DNA of 64,000 nt from Variovorax sp. ZS18.2.2 (GCF_024701975.1 NZ_JANLNM010000001.1:1426001-1490000), one strand, 5' to 3'; positions 1-9,495 are shown, counted from the stretch's first letter. Program-made: numbers and translations. Notes: generated from the sequence alone by a model not told the origin.

Positions 1-1
1 G

Positions 2-3000
2 GTGCCGGAGTCGCGCAGCCTGCTGGCGCCGATGCGCCCGGCGGACCTGAATTACCTCGAAGGCGAAGCCATGGTCAAGGGGCAACCGGTGTCGGTACGC
101 GACATCGAGCTGGCCGTGCCGCCCGACAGCATCCTGGTAATGGCCGAGCGCGGCAATCCGCCGAGTGCCGAGCGCATCGCTGCGGACCTGCGCGCCAAGG
201 GCTATCCCGAAGGCAAGGACGTGGTGCTCTACCTCTGCGAAGGCGGAACGCCGGCGCGGGCGAATGCACCGGTGCCGGAATCGCTGGCGCGTGAGCTGAG
301 CAACAAGATCGGTGCGCGCGTGCATGCGGTGGACGGCGACATCGTGCTCGGCGCGAGGAACACGGTGGAAGGCGCGCCAGCGGTGCAGCGGCCGAACCTG
401 CCGCTGACCGACGTCTCGCAGAAAACGCCGCACCCGGTGACTGCCGATGCTGATTTCAATGCGCAGCAGCGCTTCTGGCTCGAGCCAGGCGGGCGCACTC
501 AGGAGGCCCAGGCGCCGTTCTCGCAGAAGGTGCTCGACCAGGGGGCAACGGTGGGAGACAAGTCGATCGACCCGCTGCACCTGGGTATCGAGGACCAAGT
601 GGTCGAGCTGGTGAAGTTCGACATGGAACACGCCCGCGATGTGATGCAGTACCTTCGGCCGGCGCTGGCGGTGAGCCCCGACTACACCAACCTCGGGCCC
701 GAAGGCATGTCAAAGAAGTGGGTGCAGGAGATGCAGGATGTTCCGGCAACGCCGGAACATCCGGTCGCGCAGGGACCGAGCCGCTACGCCTACGTCGTCT
801 ATCCGGCGCCCGGCTCGGCGCGGCCACGCGAGCCGCTGGGCATCATCAGCGTCCACAAGGGGCCGCTGCTCGGCGACAGCTACATCAAGACGGAACCCGC
901 GGAGATATACGGCGGCCGCAAGCCCGCGGGCACGGCGAGCGGCGATGAGCTTCGCGCGCGCGGCGACGTCTGGCTGTTCTCCACCTACCTGCTGGGATCG
1001 CGGACCGGCAAGGCGGATGCCGGCTTCTCGTCGGGCTCGGTCAACATGGCCGCCAAGAAGCAGATCATGTCGGACGTCATGCAGGCGCAGGCGGCAAAAG
1101 GCGAGCAGATCGACGCCTTCTACGCACATGTGCATGCGGGCGCGCCAGAGGCCTTGTCGGCAAAGAATGTCATGGTGGGGCCGGAGAAGCCCAACGGCCC
1201 GAGCCTGGGCAGCCAGGAAAAGATGTCAGGCACAGGTCCGATCGCCGTGGTTCGCACGCGTGGGTCCCCGATCAGGGACGCCGATTTCCCGAACGGGCGT
1301 CCGGAGCGTTTCGTCGCGATCTTCGAGACACCGGCATCCCGCTTCGCGGAGGACGGCGCGGGCACGGAGTTCTATCGCACGAAAATCAATGACGGAATCG
1401 ACTCGAGCCCGGACCCGTCGCGCTGGCTGGCTCCCGAGGGCGGCCAGACGCCGCCGCTGGTCCATCGCCGCGCCGACCTGAACTATCTCGACGGCAACGC
1501 CACCACGGTCGATGGGCGCACGGTATCGGCACGCGACATCGAGGTTGCCGTGCCGCCGGACACCATCCTCGTCATGGCCGAGCGCGCGAATCCGCCGAGT
1601 GTCGAGCGGCTGTTGGCCGACTTGCGCGCCAAGGGTTATGACGACAACCAGGATGTGACGCTCTATCTCTGCGATGCGGGCAAGCAGCGCGATCCCCAGG
1701 CGGTGAGGCCGGATTCATTGGCGCTCGATCTGAGCAGGGCACGCAATTCGCGCGTGCACGCCATGGAGGGGACCATCACGCTGGGCGAGAAGATCCAGCT
1801 CGGTGACGGCAAGTTCGTGACCGGCTTGCCCGACCTGCCGCTGATCGATACCAACACAGGACGGCCGCACACCGACGCAGACGTCGAAGGCCAGAAGAAC
1901 TTCTGGCTGGCACCGGGCGGGCGGGCCGAGCGCGTCGCGTCTCCGTTCGGCGCAGACGTGCGCGCCATGGGCGCACGCGTGGGCGAAGACCTGATCCAGC
2001 CGTACGTCCTGGGCATCGAGGAGCAGGTCGTCCAGTTGCGGGCATTCGACGATCGGACCGCGGCCGAGGTGCTGCCGACATTGACGGAGCAATTGGCGGT
2101 CAGCCCCGATTTCCAGCGCGGAGGCATCGAGGGGCTGACTCGCAAGTGGCTGCAGGACATCGACGATGAAAGCCGCATGGCCTTCGTCATCTATCCGGCC
2201 GAGGGCTCGCCATTGCCCGATTCGCCGCTGGGCATCGTCGCGCTGCACCGCGAGGCACTGGTCGATGACACGTACGTGAAGACGCTGGCGCCTTCGTACT
2301 ATTCCTCCGGCAATTTCCCGGCGGGCAAGGTGTCCAGGGAGGAGCTTCTCGCCAAGGGCGAGGTGTGGCAGTTCTCCACCTACCTCAACGACGACAACAA
2401 GAAGGTGCCTGGCACCAACAAGGCCAGCAAGATGCTGACCATCGAACAGGCGGCGGCGGAACGTGCCCAGCGCGGCGAGGACATCCTTGCCTTCTATGCG
2501 CGCGTTCACGGTGGCGGGCCGCTGGTACTGCGCGCGAAGGATCCCGGCGTCGACCCCAACTTTGGAAGCCTGTTCGGCCAGGAGTCGATGAACCAGCGCG
2601 GCCCCATCGCCGTGGGCCTGGAGCAGGGCTCGCCGGTGACGGGCGGTGCTGATCGCTACGTGCTGATCTTCGAGACCGACCGTGGGTTGTACCTGCCCGG
2701 CGGGGCCGGTCGGGAGAAGTGGACTGCGGATATCCAAAAGCTGGTCGACAAGGACCCGGATTCGGCTTCGTGGCTGGGCACGCCGCAGACGACCACTACC
2801 GCATCGGGCCTGGTGATTCCTGCCGGCGCGAGCCGCCCGTCCTCCGGGGTCGTCGAGGGCGCGGCACAAGCTCCCAGGATCGACTGGGATCGCGCGCAAC
2901 CCGTCACGATGAGGGATGGCGATGGAGATCCCGTGACGGCGCATCGATTGATGGTTGTCGATGCTGACGGCACACACCGGCCGATGAAGGGCGCGGAGGT

Positions 3001-4045
3001 GGTCGGCATGATGGGCCCCGAGCTCCTGGGGAGAGGTCTCGCCTCCGATGTGTACCCATTCGGCGACGACAAGGTGATCAAGATTTTCCGTACAGAGGCG
3101 GAGGTAGAGGAGTCTCGCGACCTCGTGGATCTCGCGAACCTGCGCAAGGACTTGCCGGACGGCGCATTGATCGATCGCGAAATGGCCACGGCGCACGAGG
3201 AGAAGAGCGCATTGCGAAAGCTGGCTGACCATGTCGGTGCCGAGAACGTGATCGAGGTCGATGGGCCCTATCTCGTTGGCAACCGCCTGGTGCTCCTCAT
3301 GCCCCGGCACGAGCAGGGGAGCAGGGCGCTGGACTCCGATCCGGAGACATGGACTGCCATCGGCGAAGGCGCCGATCTTCTCAACGAACGCACTGCGCGC
3401 AGTGCCGGAACCATCACGGAAGATCTGAATTCCGCTGGCGTCTATCCGTCGGATTCACAGTTTCTGATCCGTACGGACGGTTCGGTTCTGTTGCACGATC
3501 CCGATGGCATCTCCAACGAGAACTGGCGCACGGATTACGAGCTCGAAGCTCTCACGCTGTCCCGCGCCGGGCGGCAAAACGCCGCGGAACGCCCCGCACC
3601 GGACACGCCCGATGCCGGCAAGGTCCAGTTCGTGCTGGGTCCCCCGCCCGATGAGGTGAGCCGTGCAGGCGGTTTGACGCTGGGCGAGCCCTCCGGCACG
3701 CCGGCCGATGCGCTGCATGGCACGGTGGCACAGGCCAAGTGGGCGGCGATCCAGCCTCTGCCCAAACCCATCGAGAGCGAGGGCGAGCAACCGCTGCACC
3801 TCTACACGGTGGATCGCGACAGCACGCAGGTCGCAGCCGATGGCACGCACAGCATTCCGTTGGAAGCCATCATTTCCGGGCGCCGGATGGACGAGTTCGG
3901 CCGCTTCATCCCGGATGAGACCGTGCGTTTCCGCGCGACCGGTGGTGCATCCGGCAGCAGGCAGATGCCTGAAGGGCTCATCGACCTGAGCAAGCTCGGT
4001 CAGAGGAAGGACGGCCCGGGCCGGGGCACGGGCGCGAGCACCTAG
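2..4045 (+). CDS. Large repeat protein with C-terminal kinase-like module (5' end missing)
   Basis: The frame is open from the window edge, so the true start is probably upstream; the first codon seen is GTG at base 2. The visible 1347 residues hold two long homologous units, about residues 12-480 and 489-930. Each contains RADLNYL-type, VPPDxILVMAER and LRAKGY blocks and a later LGIExQVV segment. After them comes a module resembling a minimal protein kinase: a glycine-rich loop GRGLASDVY from residue 1010, a VIK lysine at 1027, an EDLN segment with Asp1141/Asn1143 where a catalytic loop would be, and DPDG at 1166-1169 in place of DFG. The layout recalls secreted bacterial effector kinases of the OspG/NleH kind, but that is inference. 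No signal peptide or secretion tag is visible in this part. The repeat units themselves were not recognised. Confidence 0.75.
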   Translation: MPESRSLLAPMRPADLNYLEGEAMVKGQPVSVRDIELAVPPDSILVMAERGNPPSAERIAADLRAKGYPEGKDVVLYLCEGGTPARANAPVPESLARELSNKIGARVHAVDGDIVLGARNTVEGAPAVQRPNLPLTDVSQKTPHPVTADADFNAQQRFWLEPGGRTQEAQAPFSQKVLDQGATVGDKSIDPLHLGIEDQVVELVKFDMEHARDVMQYLRPALAVSPDYTNLGPEGMSKKWVQEMQDVPATPEHPVAQGPSRYAYVVYPAPGSARPREPLGIISVHKGPLLGDSYIKTEPAEIYGGRKPAGTASGDELRARGDVWLFSTYLLGSRTGKADAGFSSGSVNMAAKKQIMSDVMQAQAAKGEQIDAFYAHVHAGAPEALSAKNVMVGPEKPNGPSLGSQEKMSGTGPIAVVRTRGSPIRDADFPNGRPERFVAIFETPASRFAEDGAGTEFYRTKINDGIDSSPDPSRWLAPEGGQTPPLVHRRADLNYLDGNATTVDGRTVSARDIEVAVPPDTILVMAERANPPSVERLLADLRAKGYDDNQDVTLYLCDAGKQRDPQAVRPDSLALDLSRARNSRVHAMEGTITLGEKIQLGDGKFVTGLPDLPLIDTNTGRPHTDADVEGQKNFWLAPGGRAERVASPFGADVRAMGARVGEDLIQPYVLGIEEQVVQLRAFDDRTAAEVLPTLTEQLAVSPDFQRGGIEGLTRKWLQDIDDESRMAFVIYPAEGSPLPDSPLGIVALHREALVDDTYVKTLAPSYYSSGNFPAGKVSREELLAKGEVWQFSTYLNDDNKKVPGTNKASKMLTIEQAAAERAQRGEDILAFYARVHGGGPLVLRAKDPGVDPNFGSLFGQESMNQRGPIAVGLEQGSPVTGGADRYVLIFETDRGLYLPGGAGREKWTADIQKLVDKDPDSASWLGTPQTTTTASGLVIPAGASRPSSGVVEGAAQAPRIDWDRAQPVTMRDGDGDPVTAHRLMVVDADGTHRPMKGAEVVGMMGPELLGRGLASDVYPFGDDKVIKIFRTEAEVEESRDLVDLANLRKDLPDGALIDREMATAHEEKSALRKLADHVGAENVIEVDGPYLVGNRLVLLMPRHEQGSRALDSDPETWTAIGEGADLLNERTARSAGTITEDLNSAGVYPSDSQFLIRTDGSVLLHDPDGISNENWRTDYELEALTLSRAGRQNAAERPAPDTPDAGKVQFVLGPPPDEVSRAGGLTLGEPSGTPADALHGTVAQAKWAAIQPLPKPIESEGEQPLHLYTVDRDSTQVAADGTHSIPLEAIISGRRMDEFGRFIPDETVRFRATGGASGSRQMPEGLIDLSKLGQRKDGPGRGTGAST

Positions 4046-4968
4046 TCTGCTGTGGTGACGGACGGGTCTGGCGCAGCTGCCTGCGCCAGCACCCAATCCC
4101 TGAACACCCGCATCCCCCGCGTCTCGCGCCGCCCCTTCGGCGCGCAGACGTAGTAGCCGCGCGGCGTGAGCGCGGCGCGATCGATGGGGATCGCGATGCG
4201 GCCCGCGGCGAGTTCGTCTTCGATAAGGCAGCGCTGCACCACCGCGAGGCCGAGGCCCGAGATCACGCCCTGCACCAGCATCACGACCTGGTCGAAGTCG
4301 GCGGCGGGGCGCGGGTTGGTGTCGCGCAGGCCCTGCGTGTCGAACCACAGGCGCCAGTTGTCGGGGTAGTTCGCGTGAAAGAGCAGCGGCCGCTGCAACA
4401 GGTCTTCAGGCGTGTGCAGGGCATGCGGGCCGCGCAGGTCTTCGGGCCGGCAGATCGGCACGATCTCGCGGCCCACGAGGTAGTCGGACTGGATGCCCGC
4501 CGGATGCCATGCCGTGTCGCCGGTGCGCACGCGGATCCAGCCGTCGATGTCGGGCATGTCCAGCGGATCGTCGCGGCGATAGGGCGCGAACGAAATGGCG
4601 ACCTCGGGGTGGCGCTTGCGAAAGTCGGGCAGCCGCGGAATGAGCCACTTGGTGGCCAGCGTCGGCGGCACCGACAGGCGCAGCGTGTGCGGCCCGTGCT
4701 GCGCGCCAGCGGCATCCGCAGCGGCTTCGAGCTGCTGCAGTGCCGGCGCGACGTTGTCGAGGTAGGCGCGGCCCGCGTCGGTGAGCGTGCTGAGCCGGCC
4801 GTGGCGGTCCAGCAGACGCACGCCCAACTCTTCTTCGAGCCGCGCCACCGCACGGCTCACGGCGCCTTGCGTGACGCACAACTCGTCGGCCGCTTTCGAG
4901 AAGCTGCCCAGACGCGCGGTGCTGGCAAAGGCATGCAGCTCGTGCAGCGACGGTGAACGGATTCGCAT
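4042..4968 (-). CDS. LysR-family regulator, GcvA-like
   Basis: Transcription factor with an N-terminal winged helix-turn-helix (FASTARLGSFSKAADELCVTQ region, about residues 10-60) and a C-terminal substrate-binding-like domain. It lies divergently from the Bug binding protein and amidohydrolase genes and probably controls them. I chose the ATG at 4968 because the HTH then sits at the usual LysR distance from the N-terminus (308 aa). An ATG at 5004 and a GTG at 5049 are also in frame but would add a proline-rich leader. The stop codon overlaps the end of the upstream convergent repeat-protein gene by 4 bases. Family assignment is firm; the effector is unknown. Confidence 0.9.
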   Translation of the reverse strand: MRIRSPSLHELHAFASTARLGSFSKAADELCVTQGAVSRAVARLEEELGVRLLDRHGRLSTLTDAGRAYLDNVAPALQQLEAAADAAGAQHGPHTLRLSVPPTLATKWLIPRLPDFRKRHPEVAISFAPYRRDDPLDMPDIDGWIRVRTGDTAWHPAGIQSDYLVGREIVPICRPEDLRGPHALHTPEDLLQRPLLFHANYPDNWRLWFDTQGLRDTNPRPAADFDQVVMLVQGVISGLGLAVVQRCLIEDELAAGRIAIPIDRAALTPRGYYVCAPKGRRETRGMRVFRDWVLAQAAAPDPSVTTAD

Positions 4969-5118
4969 GGGTGAAGGAGGTGGCCCGCTATGCGCACTGG
5001 TCATAGCAAGCGGCGCAATTGTCACTCCAAACACAAGGGGTCGCTTCACATAATCGCCGCACTTCAGGGCACTCCGATGTGCGTTGTCTCCAACGATATT
5101 TCTTTCGACTTACTCACG

Positions 5119-6102
5119 ATGAACAACCGCCGAGACCTTCTGCTGGCCATCACCGCCGTCGCCTTCGGGCTGCCGATGATGAGCGTCGATGCACACGCTG
5201 CTTCTTCCTTCCCCGACAAGCCCGTCAAGCTGATCGTGCCGTTCCCGCCGGGCGGCTCGACCGACCTCATCGCGCGGCTGCTGGCCGAGAAGATGTCGGT
5301 CATCCTCGGGCAGCAGGTGGTGGTGGACAACCGCGCAGGGGCGGGCGGCACCATCGGCATCTCGGCGGTGGCGCGGGCCGAGCCCGACGGCTACACCATC
5401 GGCATGGCCACGGTGAGCACGCACGGCGCGAACCCGGCTGTCTACACCAAGCTGCCCTACGACCCGGTGAAGGACTTTCAGCCGATCACCAACGTGATGT
5501 CGGTGCCCAGCGTGTTCGTGGTCAGCCCCAAGCTGCCGGTGAAGAACATGCAGGAGTTCATCGCGCTGGCCAAGTCGGAGCCGGGCAAGCTCACTTTTGC
5601 CTCGCCCGGCAACGGCTCGCTCGGGCACGTCAACGTCGAGCAGTTCATGGACCTGGCGGGCATCAAGCTCACGCACGTGCCGTACAAGGGCGCGGGGCAG
5701 GCGGCCACTGATGCACTGGCGGGCACGGTCGATGCAATGACCGACAACCTGCCGTCGTCGCTGCCGCACATCAAGTCGGGCAAGCTGCGCGCGCTGGCGG
5801 TGCTGTCGCCGCAGCGCTCGCCGCTGTTGCCCGACGTGCCGACCTACCGCGAGCTTGGCTTCGAGGCAATGAGCGAAGGCGGCTGGTTCGGCCTGGTCGC
5901 GCCCGCGGGCGTGCCGGCGCCGGTGATCGAGAAGCTCATGACCAGCGCGCACCAGGCCATGCAGGACCCGGTGTTCAGGCAGCGCACGATCGAGATATCG
6001 GGCGTGCCGATGGCCAACACGCCGGCGCAGTTCGCGCAGCAGATCCGCGAAATGATGGACAAGTACGCGCGCATCGCCAAGGCGGCGAACATCAAACTGT
6101 GA
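5119..6102 (+). CDS. Bug-family (TTT) periplasmic solute-binding protein
   Basis: Periplasmic receptor of the tripartite tricarboxylate transporter class, which is greatly expanded in Burkholderiales and binds carboxylated solutes. A signal peptide covers about residues 1-29 (MNNRRDLLL start, hydrophobic core, AHA-A cleavage). The family motifs KLIVPFPPGGSTD and a PDGYTIGM block follow, and HVPYKGAGQA lies mid-protein. The length, 327 aa, is typical. The next gene starts at base 6102 inside this stop codon, so this gene and the N-formylglutamate amidohydrolase are translationally coupled; the ligand may be an N-formyl or similar amino-acid derivative. No TctA/TctB membrane genes lie nearby, as is common for these orphan receptors. 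Confidence 0.93.
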   Translation: MNNRRDLLLAITAVAFGLPMMSVDAHAASSFPDKPVKLIVPFPPGGSTDLIARLLAEKMSVILGQQVVVDNRAGAGGTIGISAVARAEPDGYTIGMATVSTHGANPAVYTKLPYDPVKDFQPITNVMSVPSVFVVSPKLPVKNMQEFIALAKSEPGKLTFASPGNGSLGHVNVEQFMDLAGIKLTHVPYKGAGQAATDALAGTVDAMTDNLPSSLPHIKSGKLRALAVLSPQRSPLLPDVPTYRELGFEAMSEGGWFGLVAPAGVPAPVIEKLMTSAHQAMQDPVFRQRTIEISGVPMANTPAQFAQQIREMMDKYARIAKAANIKL

Positions 6103-6986
6103 TGAGCGCGCACGACATGCAGGACACCGACCCGGTCGTCGTGGTCGTCGATCCGCCATCGGGCGTGGCCCGGCTGCCGCTGGTGTGCGACTCGCCGCAC
6201 AGCGGCACCTGCTACCCGGCCGACTTCGTCACTCGCGTGCCGTTCGCGCAGTTGCGTCAGGCCGAGGACACGCACGTCGCCGCGCTCTGGTCGGCCGCGC
6301 CGCAGCATGGCGCCACTTTGCTGAGCGCGCAGTTTCCGCGGGCCTACATCGACCCCAACCGGGCCATCGACGACCTCGACCCCGAACTGCTTGACGGGCC
6401 ATGGCCTTCGCCGCTCAAGCCCGGCGAAAAATCGCGCCTCGGCTACGGCCTGGTATGGAGCCGCATCGCGGCCGACCAGCCGCTGTACGACCAGCCCTTG
6501 CAGCCTGCCGCGGTGCAGTGGCGCATCGACAGATTCTGGAAGCCGTACCACGCGGCGCTCTCGACGGCTGTGCGGCGCGCGGTGGCCGACTTCGGCGCGC
6601 TGTGGCACCTCAACCTGCATTCGATGCCCGGCAACGCGTACGAAAAGCTGCGCATCGCCTCGACGCGGCCGCTCGCGGACTTCGTGCTCGGCGACCGCGA
6701 AGGCACGACCTGCGAGCCCGCGCTGCTGGACGTGGTCGAAGCCACGGTGCGTGCGCACGGCTACACGGTGGCGCGCAACGACCCCTACAAGGGCGTGGCG
6801 CTGATCGCGGAAATCGGCAACCCGGCACAGGAGCGCCACAGCCTGCAGATCGAGATCCGCCGCCCGATCTACATGAACGAAGCGACGCGCGAACCCAACG
6901 ACGGCTTCGCGCCGCTGCAGCGCTGCATCGACGCCACGATCTCTGCGGTGGCGGCGCACGTGAAGCTGCAGCTGGAAAGGGGATAG
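6102..6986 (+). CDS. N-formylglutamate amidohydrolase family protein
   Basis: Zinc-dependent amidohydrolase of the HutG/FGase family, which releases formate from N-formyl-L-glutamate in the five-step histidine pathway. The family signature VCDSPHSGTCYP is near the N-terminus, HLNLHSMPG lies mid-protein and IEIRRPIYMNE near the C-terminus. The ATG at 6102 overlaps the stop of the preceding binding-protein gene (TGATG), so the two form an operon. No other histidine-utilisation genes lie in the window, so the real substrate may be another N-acylated amino acid taken up with help from the neighbouring receptor. Length 294 aa. Confidence 0.9.
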   Translation: MSAHDMQDTDPVVVVVDPPSGVARLPLVCDSPHSGTCYPADFVTRVPFAQLRQAEDTHVAALWSAAPQHGATLLSAQFPRAYIDPNRAIDDLDPELLDGPWPSPLKPGEKSRLGYGLVWSRIAADQPLYDQPLQPAAVQWRIDRFWKPYHAALSTAVRRAVADFGALWHLNLHSMPGNAYEKLRIASTRPLADFVLGDREGTTCEPALLDVVEATVRAHGYTVARNDPYKGVALIAEIGNPAQERHSLQIEIRRPIYMNEATREPNDGFAPLQRCIDATISAVAAHVKLQLERG

Positions 6987-7025
6987 CCCGCGATGCAACG
7001 CCTGTGGACCGTGCCGCCGACCGCT

Positions 7026-7904
7026 CTATCCGACGATGCCGTTCCTGGCCGAGGCCGGCTGCAGTGCATCGAATGCGGAGAGCCTGCGGTAGTCGCCGGG
7101 CAGCACCGCGTAGGTGCCGAGAAAGGTCTTGTGCAAATGGCTCTGGTCGGTGAAGCCGGCCGCATGCGCCGCGTAGGTGACCCGCGCGCCGCCCGCGATG
7201 AGGTCGCGCGCGTATTCGATGCGGTGGCCCACGAGCATCTCGTGCGGCGTGAACCCGAGCGCGCCCCTGAAGCGCCGCTGCAGGTGCACCGGATGCAGGC
7301 CCGCCGCCTCGGCGAGGCTGTCGAGCGTCATGCGCTGCTGGAAGCCGGAGGCGATGAGTTCGTAGAGCCGGTTCATGCGCTCGTCGCCGCTGTCGACCAC
7401 GCGCGGAGGCGGAGGCTGCAGGGGAATCCATTGCGCGAGGCGCTGGCGCAGCAGGGCGCGGCCGGCCGCGATGTCTTCTTCGTTGCCGGTGCCCGAGGAT
7501 TCATGGAGCAGACGGTGGCATTCGAGAAATTCAAAAGCCGCCGACGGATCGAGAAAGATCGAGATGCCCGCATCGTCTTCCGCGCGGGCCACGGGCGTGC
7601 CTTCGTTCGCCGCGCTGATGCAGCGGGCAACGGCCGAGCTGCAATACATCGCGTCTTCGCGCCATGGCGCGCTGCGCGCCTGCACCGAATGCCAGACCTG
7701 TGGCGCGATGCGCAGCAGCGTGCCCGGCGGCACGACCGTCACGCGGTTGCCGCCGCGCACATGCAGTTCGGTGTCGGACACAGAGAGCGTGAAGCCGACA
7801 TGCCGGTGCGGCCGGATCTCGCGATGCAGCAGGCGGTTGGCGGTGAACTGGAGACCTGTGAGATCGGCGTCGCGCCAATAGCGGGAAGCGGCCAGGATTT
7901 CCAT
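7026..7904 (-). CDS. AraC-family regulator with N-terminal cupin-like domain
   Basis: Cytoplasmic transcription regulator of 292 aa. The N-terminal half carries an AraC-type ligand-binding region (histidine-rich LLHREIRPHRHVGF segment). The C-terminal about 100 residues form two helix-turn-helix motifs ending in the AraC signature AAGFTDQSHLHKTFLGTYA. I chose the ATG at 7904 because it follows GAGGAG at a suitable distance; the frame stays open upstream through the palindromic region but that extension is not protein-like. It converges with the amidohydrolase gene, and its promoter must lie in or next to the large palindrome at 7938-8219. Ligand and targets are unknown. Confidence 0.9.
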   Translation of the reverse strand: MEILAASRYWRDADLTGLQFTANRLLHREIRPHRHVGFTLSVSDTELHVRGGNRVTVVPPGTLLRIAPQVWHSVQARSAPWREDAMYCSSAVARCISAANEGTPVARAEDDAGISIFLDPSAAFEFLECHRLLHESSGTGNEEDIAAGRALLRQRLAQWIPLQPPPPRVVDSGDERMNRLYELIASGFQQRMTLDSLAEAAGLHPVHLQRRFRGALGFTPHEMLVGHRIEYARDLIAGGARVTYAAHAAGFTDQSHLHKTFLGTYAVLPGDYRRLSAFDALQPASARNGIVG

Positions 7905-7937
7905 CGAAGGCGGGACTCCTCGGATGCTGTTGTTGTA

Positions 7938-8219
7938 CTGACAGGGAGAGGGCCTGTTCTCACTATGCAAGGGGTCGCGTTGCTTCGCCAAGGGGCTGGC
8001 TGCAAGGCGCCCGGGCGCAGCAAGGCTTGTGCCTTGCAAGCGCGGGCAACGCCGCAGACGGCCCCTTGGCGAAGCAACCCGGAGGGAAGCTCGCCACAGC
8101 CCGCCCCTCGGCGTTGCGCTCCTTGTGCGTGCGGACGCACGCACGGCGTCACGCGCCTTGAGGGGCGGGCTGTGGCGAGCTTCGCGACCCCTTGCATAGT
8201 GAGAACAGGCCCTTGTCAG
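7938..8219. repeat. Nested multi-arm palindrome (cloverleaf-like inverted repeat element)
   Basis: A roughly 280-bp intergenic element with perfect inverted repeats at three levels. The outer arms 7950-7978 and 8184-8212 are 29-bp perfect complements; CTGACA/TGTCAG (7938-7943, 8214-8219) extends them past a bulge. Inside are two further stems: 7979-7996 with 8061-8078 (18 bp), enclosing a small hairpin at 8020-8037, and 8087-8109 with 8160-8182 (23 bp), capped by an 8-bp hairpin around GGAC at 8125-8144. Together they could fold as a two-armed cruciform or RNA. No protein coding is evident. A mobile palindromic element (MITE- or REP-like) or a structured RNA is possible. Confidence 0.9.
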
Positions 8220-8428
8220 CATGCCAGCGCACCGGGCTTCTGTGAAGCATTCATTTCACGCGGATTGATGCGCAGAGCGCATCTTTCATGCAAAGGTATT
8301 CAGTTGCAACGAGGCATGCGATGCCTCGGCCCGCCTTCGACGAACTTGGTGATACGAATGCGTACCGGAAGCTAAGAATTTACAAGGCGACTCCCACACC
8401 CTTTGGTACTTTGGCCCCCAAGCCCGCG

Positions 8429-8442
8429 GCATTTACAAATGC
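8429..8442. promoter_or_regulatory. Small inverted repeat upstream of the LuxR-type gene
   Basis: GCATTT-AC-AAATGC is a perfect 6-bp inverted repeat 26 bases before the chosen start of the LuxR-type regulator, in a locally AT-richer stretch. It could be an operator; no function is shown. Confidence 0.35.
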
Positions 8443-8467
8443 ATGCGGCATTTCAAACAGGCATCCC

Positions 8468-9442
8468 ATGATTCTTGCTACCTTGTTGCAACGCGCCGCG
8501 GCGTCATCGCTGTCGCAGACGCGGAATCACGACACCGACGTGGCCGCGCCTTCGAGCGGTTCACCCGAACTGCCCGAGCTACCGTCCGGCGGCCCGTTTC
8601 CGCAGCTCTACTCGGAGGAGCAGCTGTACCTGCCGCCATCGGCGGACCGGCATGCGGAAGGCGTGCCTGGCATCGTCGGCGAACTGCTGGACGCCCAAAG
8701 CCACGAGGAGCGCCGCTACCTCATCCAGGGCATGCTCAACGCGCTGGGTTTCGACTGGCTCGGCTACGGCACGATCACCTTCCTGCGCGGACGCTGGTGG
8801 CCCTTGAGCTTCTTCACCGCCTACGCGAACCCCGAGTGGGTGCAGCGCTATTTCTCGCATCGCCTCTACGAGATGGACCTGCGCCAGCAGGGCGTGCCGG
8901 CGTCCAGCCTGCCGCTGGTGTGGGACGTCGAGCAGCTCGAGGCCATGCCCATTCCTTCGGCGGCGACCACCGCGACCGAAGACGCGGCGGGCCGGCGGCA
9001 GCGCTTTGTCGACGACCTGCTCGCGAGCGGCATCCGCAGCGGGCTGATGTTCCGGCTGGCTTCGCCCACGCATGTGAACCAGTACACCGTCATCAGCCTG
9101 CAGTCGAGCGAGCCGGGCCGTCGCTGGATCACCGATGAGGTCGTCGGGCAGGCGCTCACGCTGGGCCTGAGCCTGCATGAATACCTGTCGCGCCACTCGC
9201 GCATGGCGAGCGAGACCGGCGGTGCGCGCATCGAGATATCGACGACGCAGCAATACATCCTGCAGCACCTGTTGCAGGGCCGCAGCGACAAGGAAATCGC
9301 GAACCGGCTCGACCTGTCGGCGCATACGGTGGACTACCACATGCGCCAGCTGCGCCGCCGTTTTGCCGCACGCAACCGGGTGCAGTTGGTGAATGCGGTG
9401 CAGCAGGGCGACAGCGATTTCGGTGTGCTGAGCGAGATGTAG
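8468..9442 (+). CDS. LuxR-family regulator with autoinducer-binding-like domain
   Basis: Transcription factor of 324 aa. The middle (about residues 70-235) resembles the LuxR autoinducer-binding domain, with aromatic residues in LGFDWLGYGTITFLRGRWWP. The C-terminus (about 250-315) is a LuxR/FixJ helix-turn-helix with GRSDKEIANRLDLSAHTVDYHM. No acyl-homoserine-lactone synthase gene is visible nearby, so it would be an orphan receptor. The ATG at 8468 was chosen; the frame is open to 8288 but that leader is low in protein character. The N-terminal 60 or so residues before the domain are unusually long and Ser/Pro-rich. A 9-bp-stem hairpin follows the stop. Confidence 0.85.
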   Translation: MILATLLQRAAASSLSQTRNHDTDVAAPSSGSPELPELPSGGPFPQLYSEEQLYLPPSADRHAEGVPGIVGELLDAQSHEERRYLIQGMLNALGFDWLGYGTITFLRGRWWPLSFFTAYANPEWVQRYFSHRLYEMDLRQQGVPASSLPLVWDVEQLEAMPIPSAATTATEDAAGRRQRFVDDLLASGIRSGLMFRLASPTHVNQYTVISLQSSEPGRRWITDEVVGQALTLGLSLHEYLSRHSRMASETGGARIEISTTQQYILQHLLQGRSDKEIANRLDLSAHTVDYHMRQLRRRFAARNRVQLVNAVQQGDSDFGVLSEM

Positions 9443-9471
9443 GCAACGCGCATCGACGCACGAGGGAGCAC

Positions 9472-9495
9472 CTCCTGACACCACGCTGTCAGGAG
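9472..9495 (+). terminator. Hairpin after the LuxR-type gene
   Basis: CTCCTGACA and TGTCAGGAG pair perfectly around a 6-base loop 30 bases after the stop at 9442. A T-run (TTTTT) comes only about 15 bases later, so it is a poor intrinsic terminator and may instead be a regulatory hairpin upstream of the thioesterase gene. Confidence 0.4.

Noticed and set aside
7950-8212. Large palindrome considered as an intrinsic terminator or IS remnant ends
   Set aside because: No U-tract follows, the arms are far longer than in terminators, and there is no transposase trace inside.
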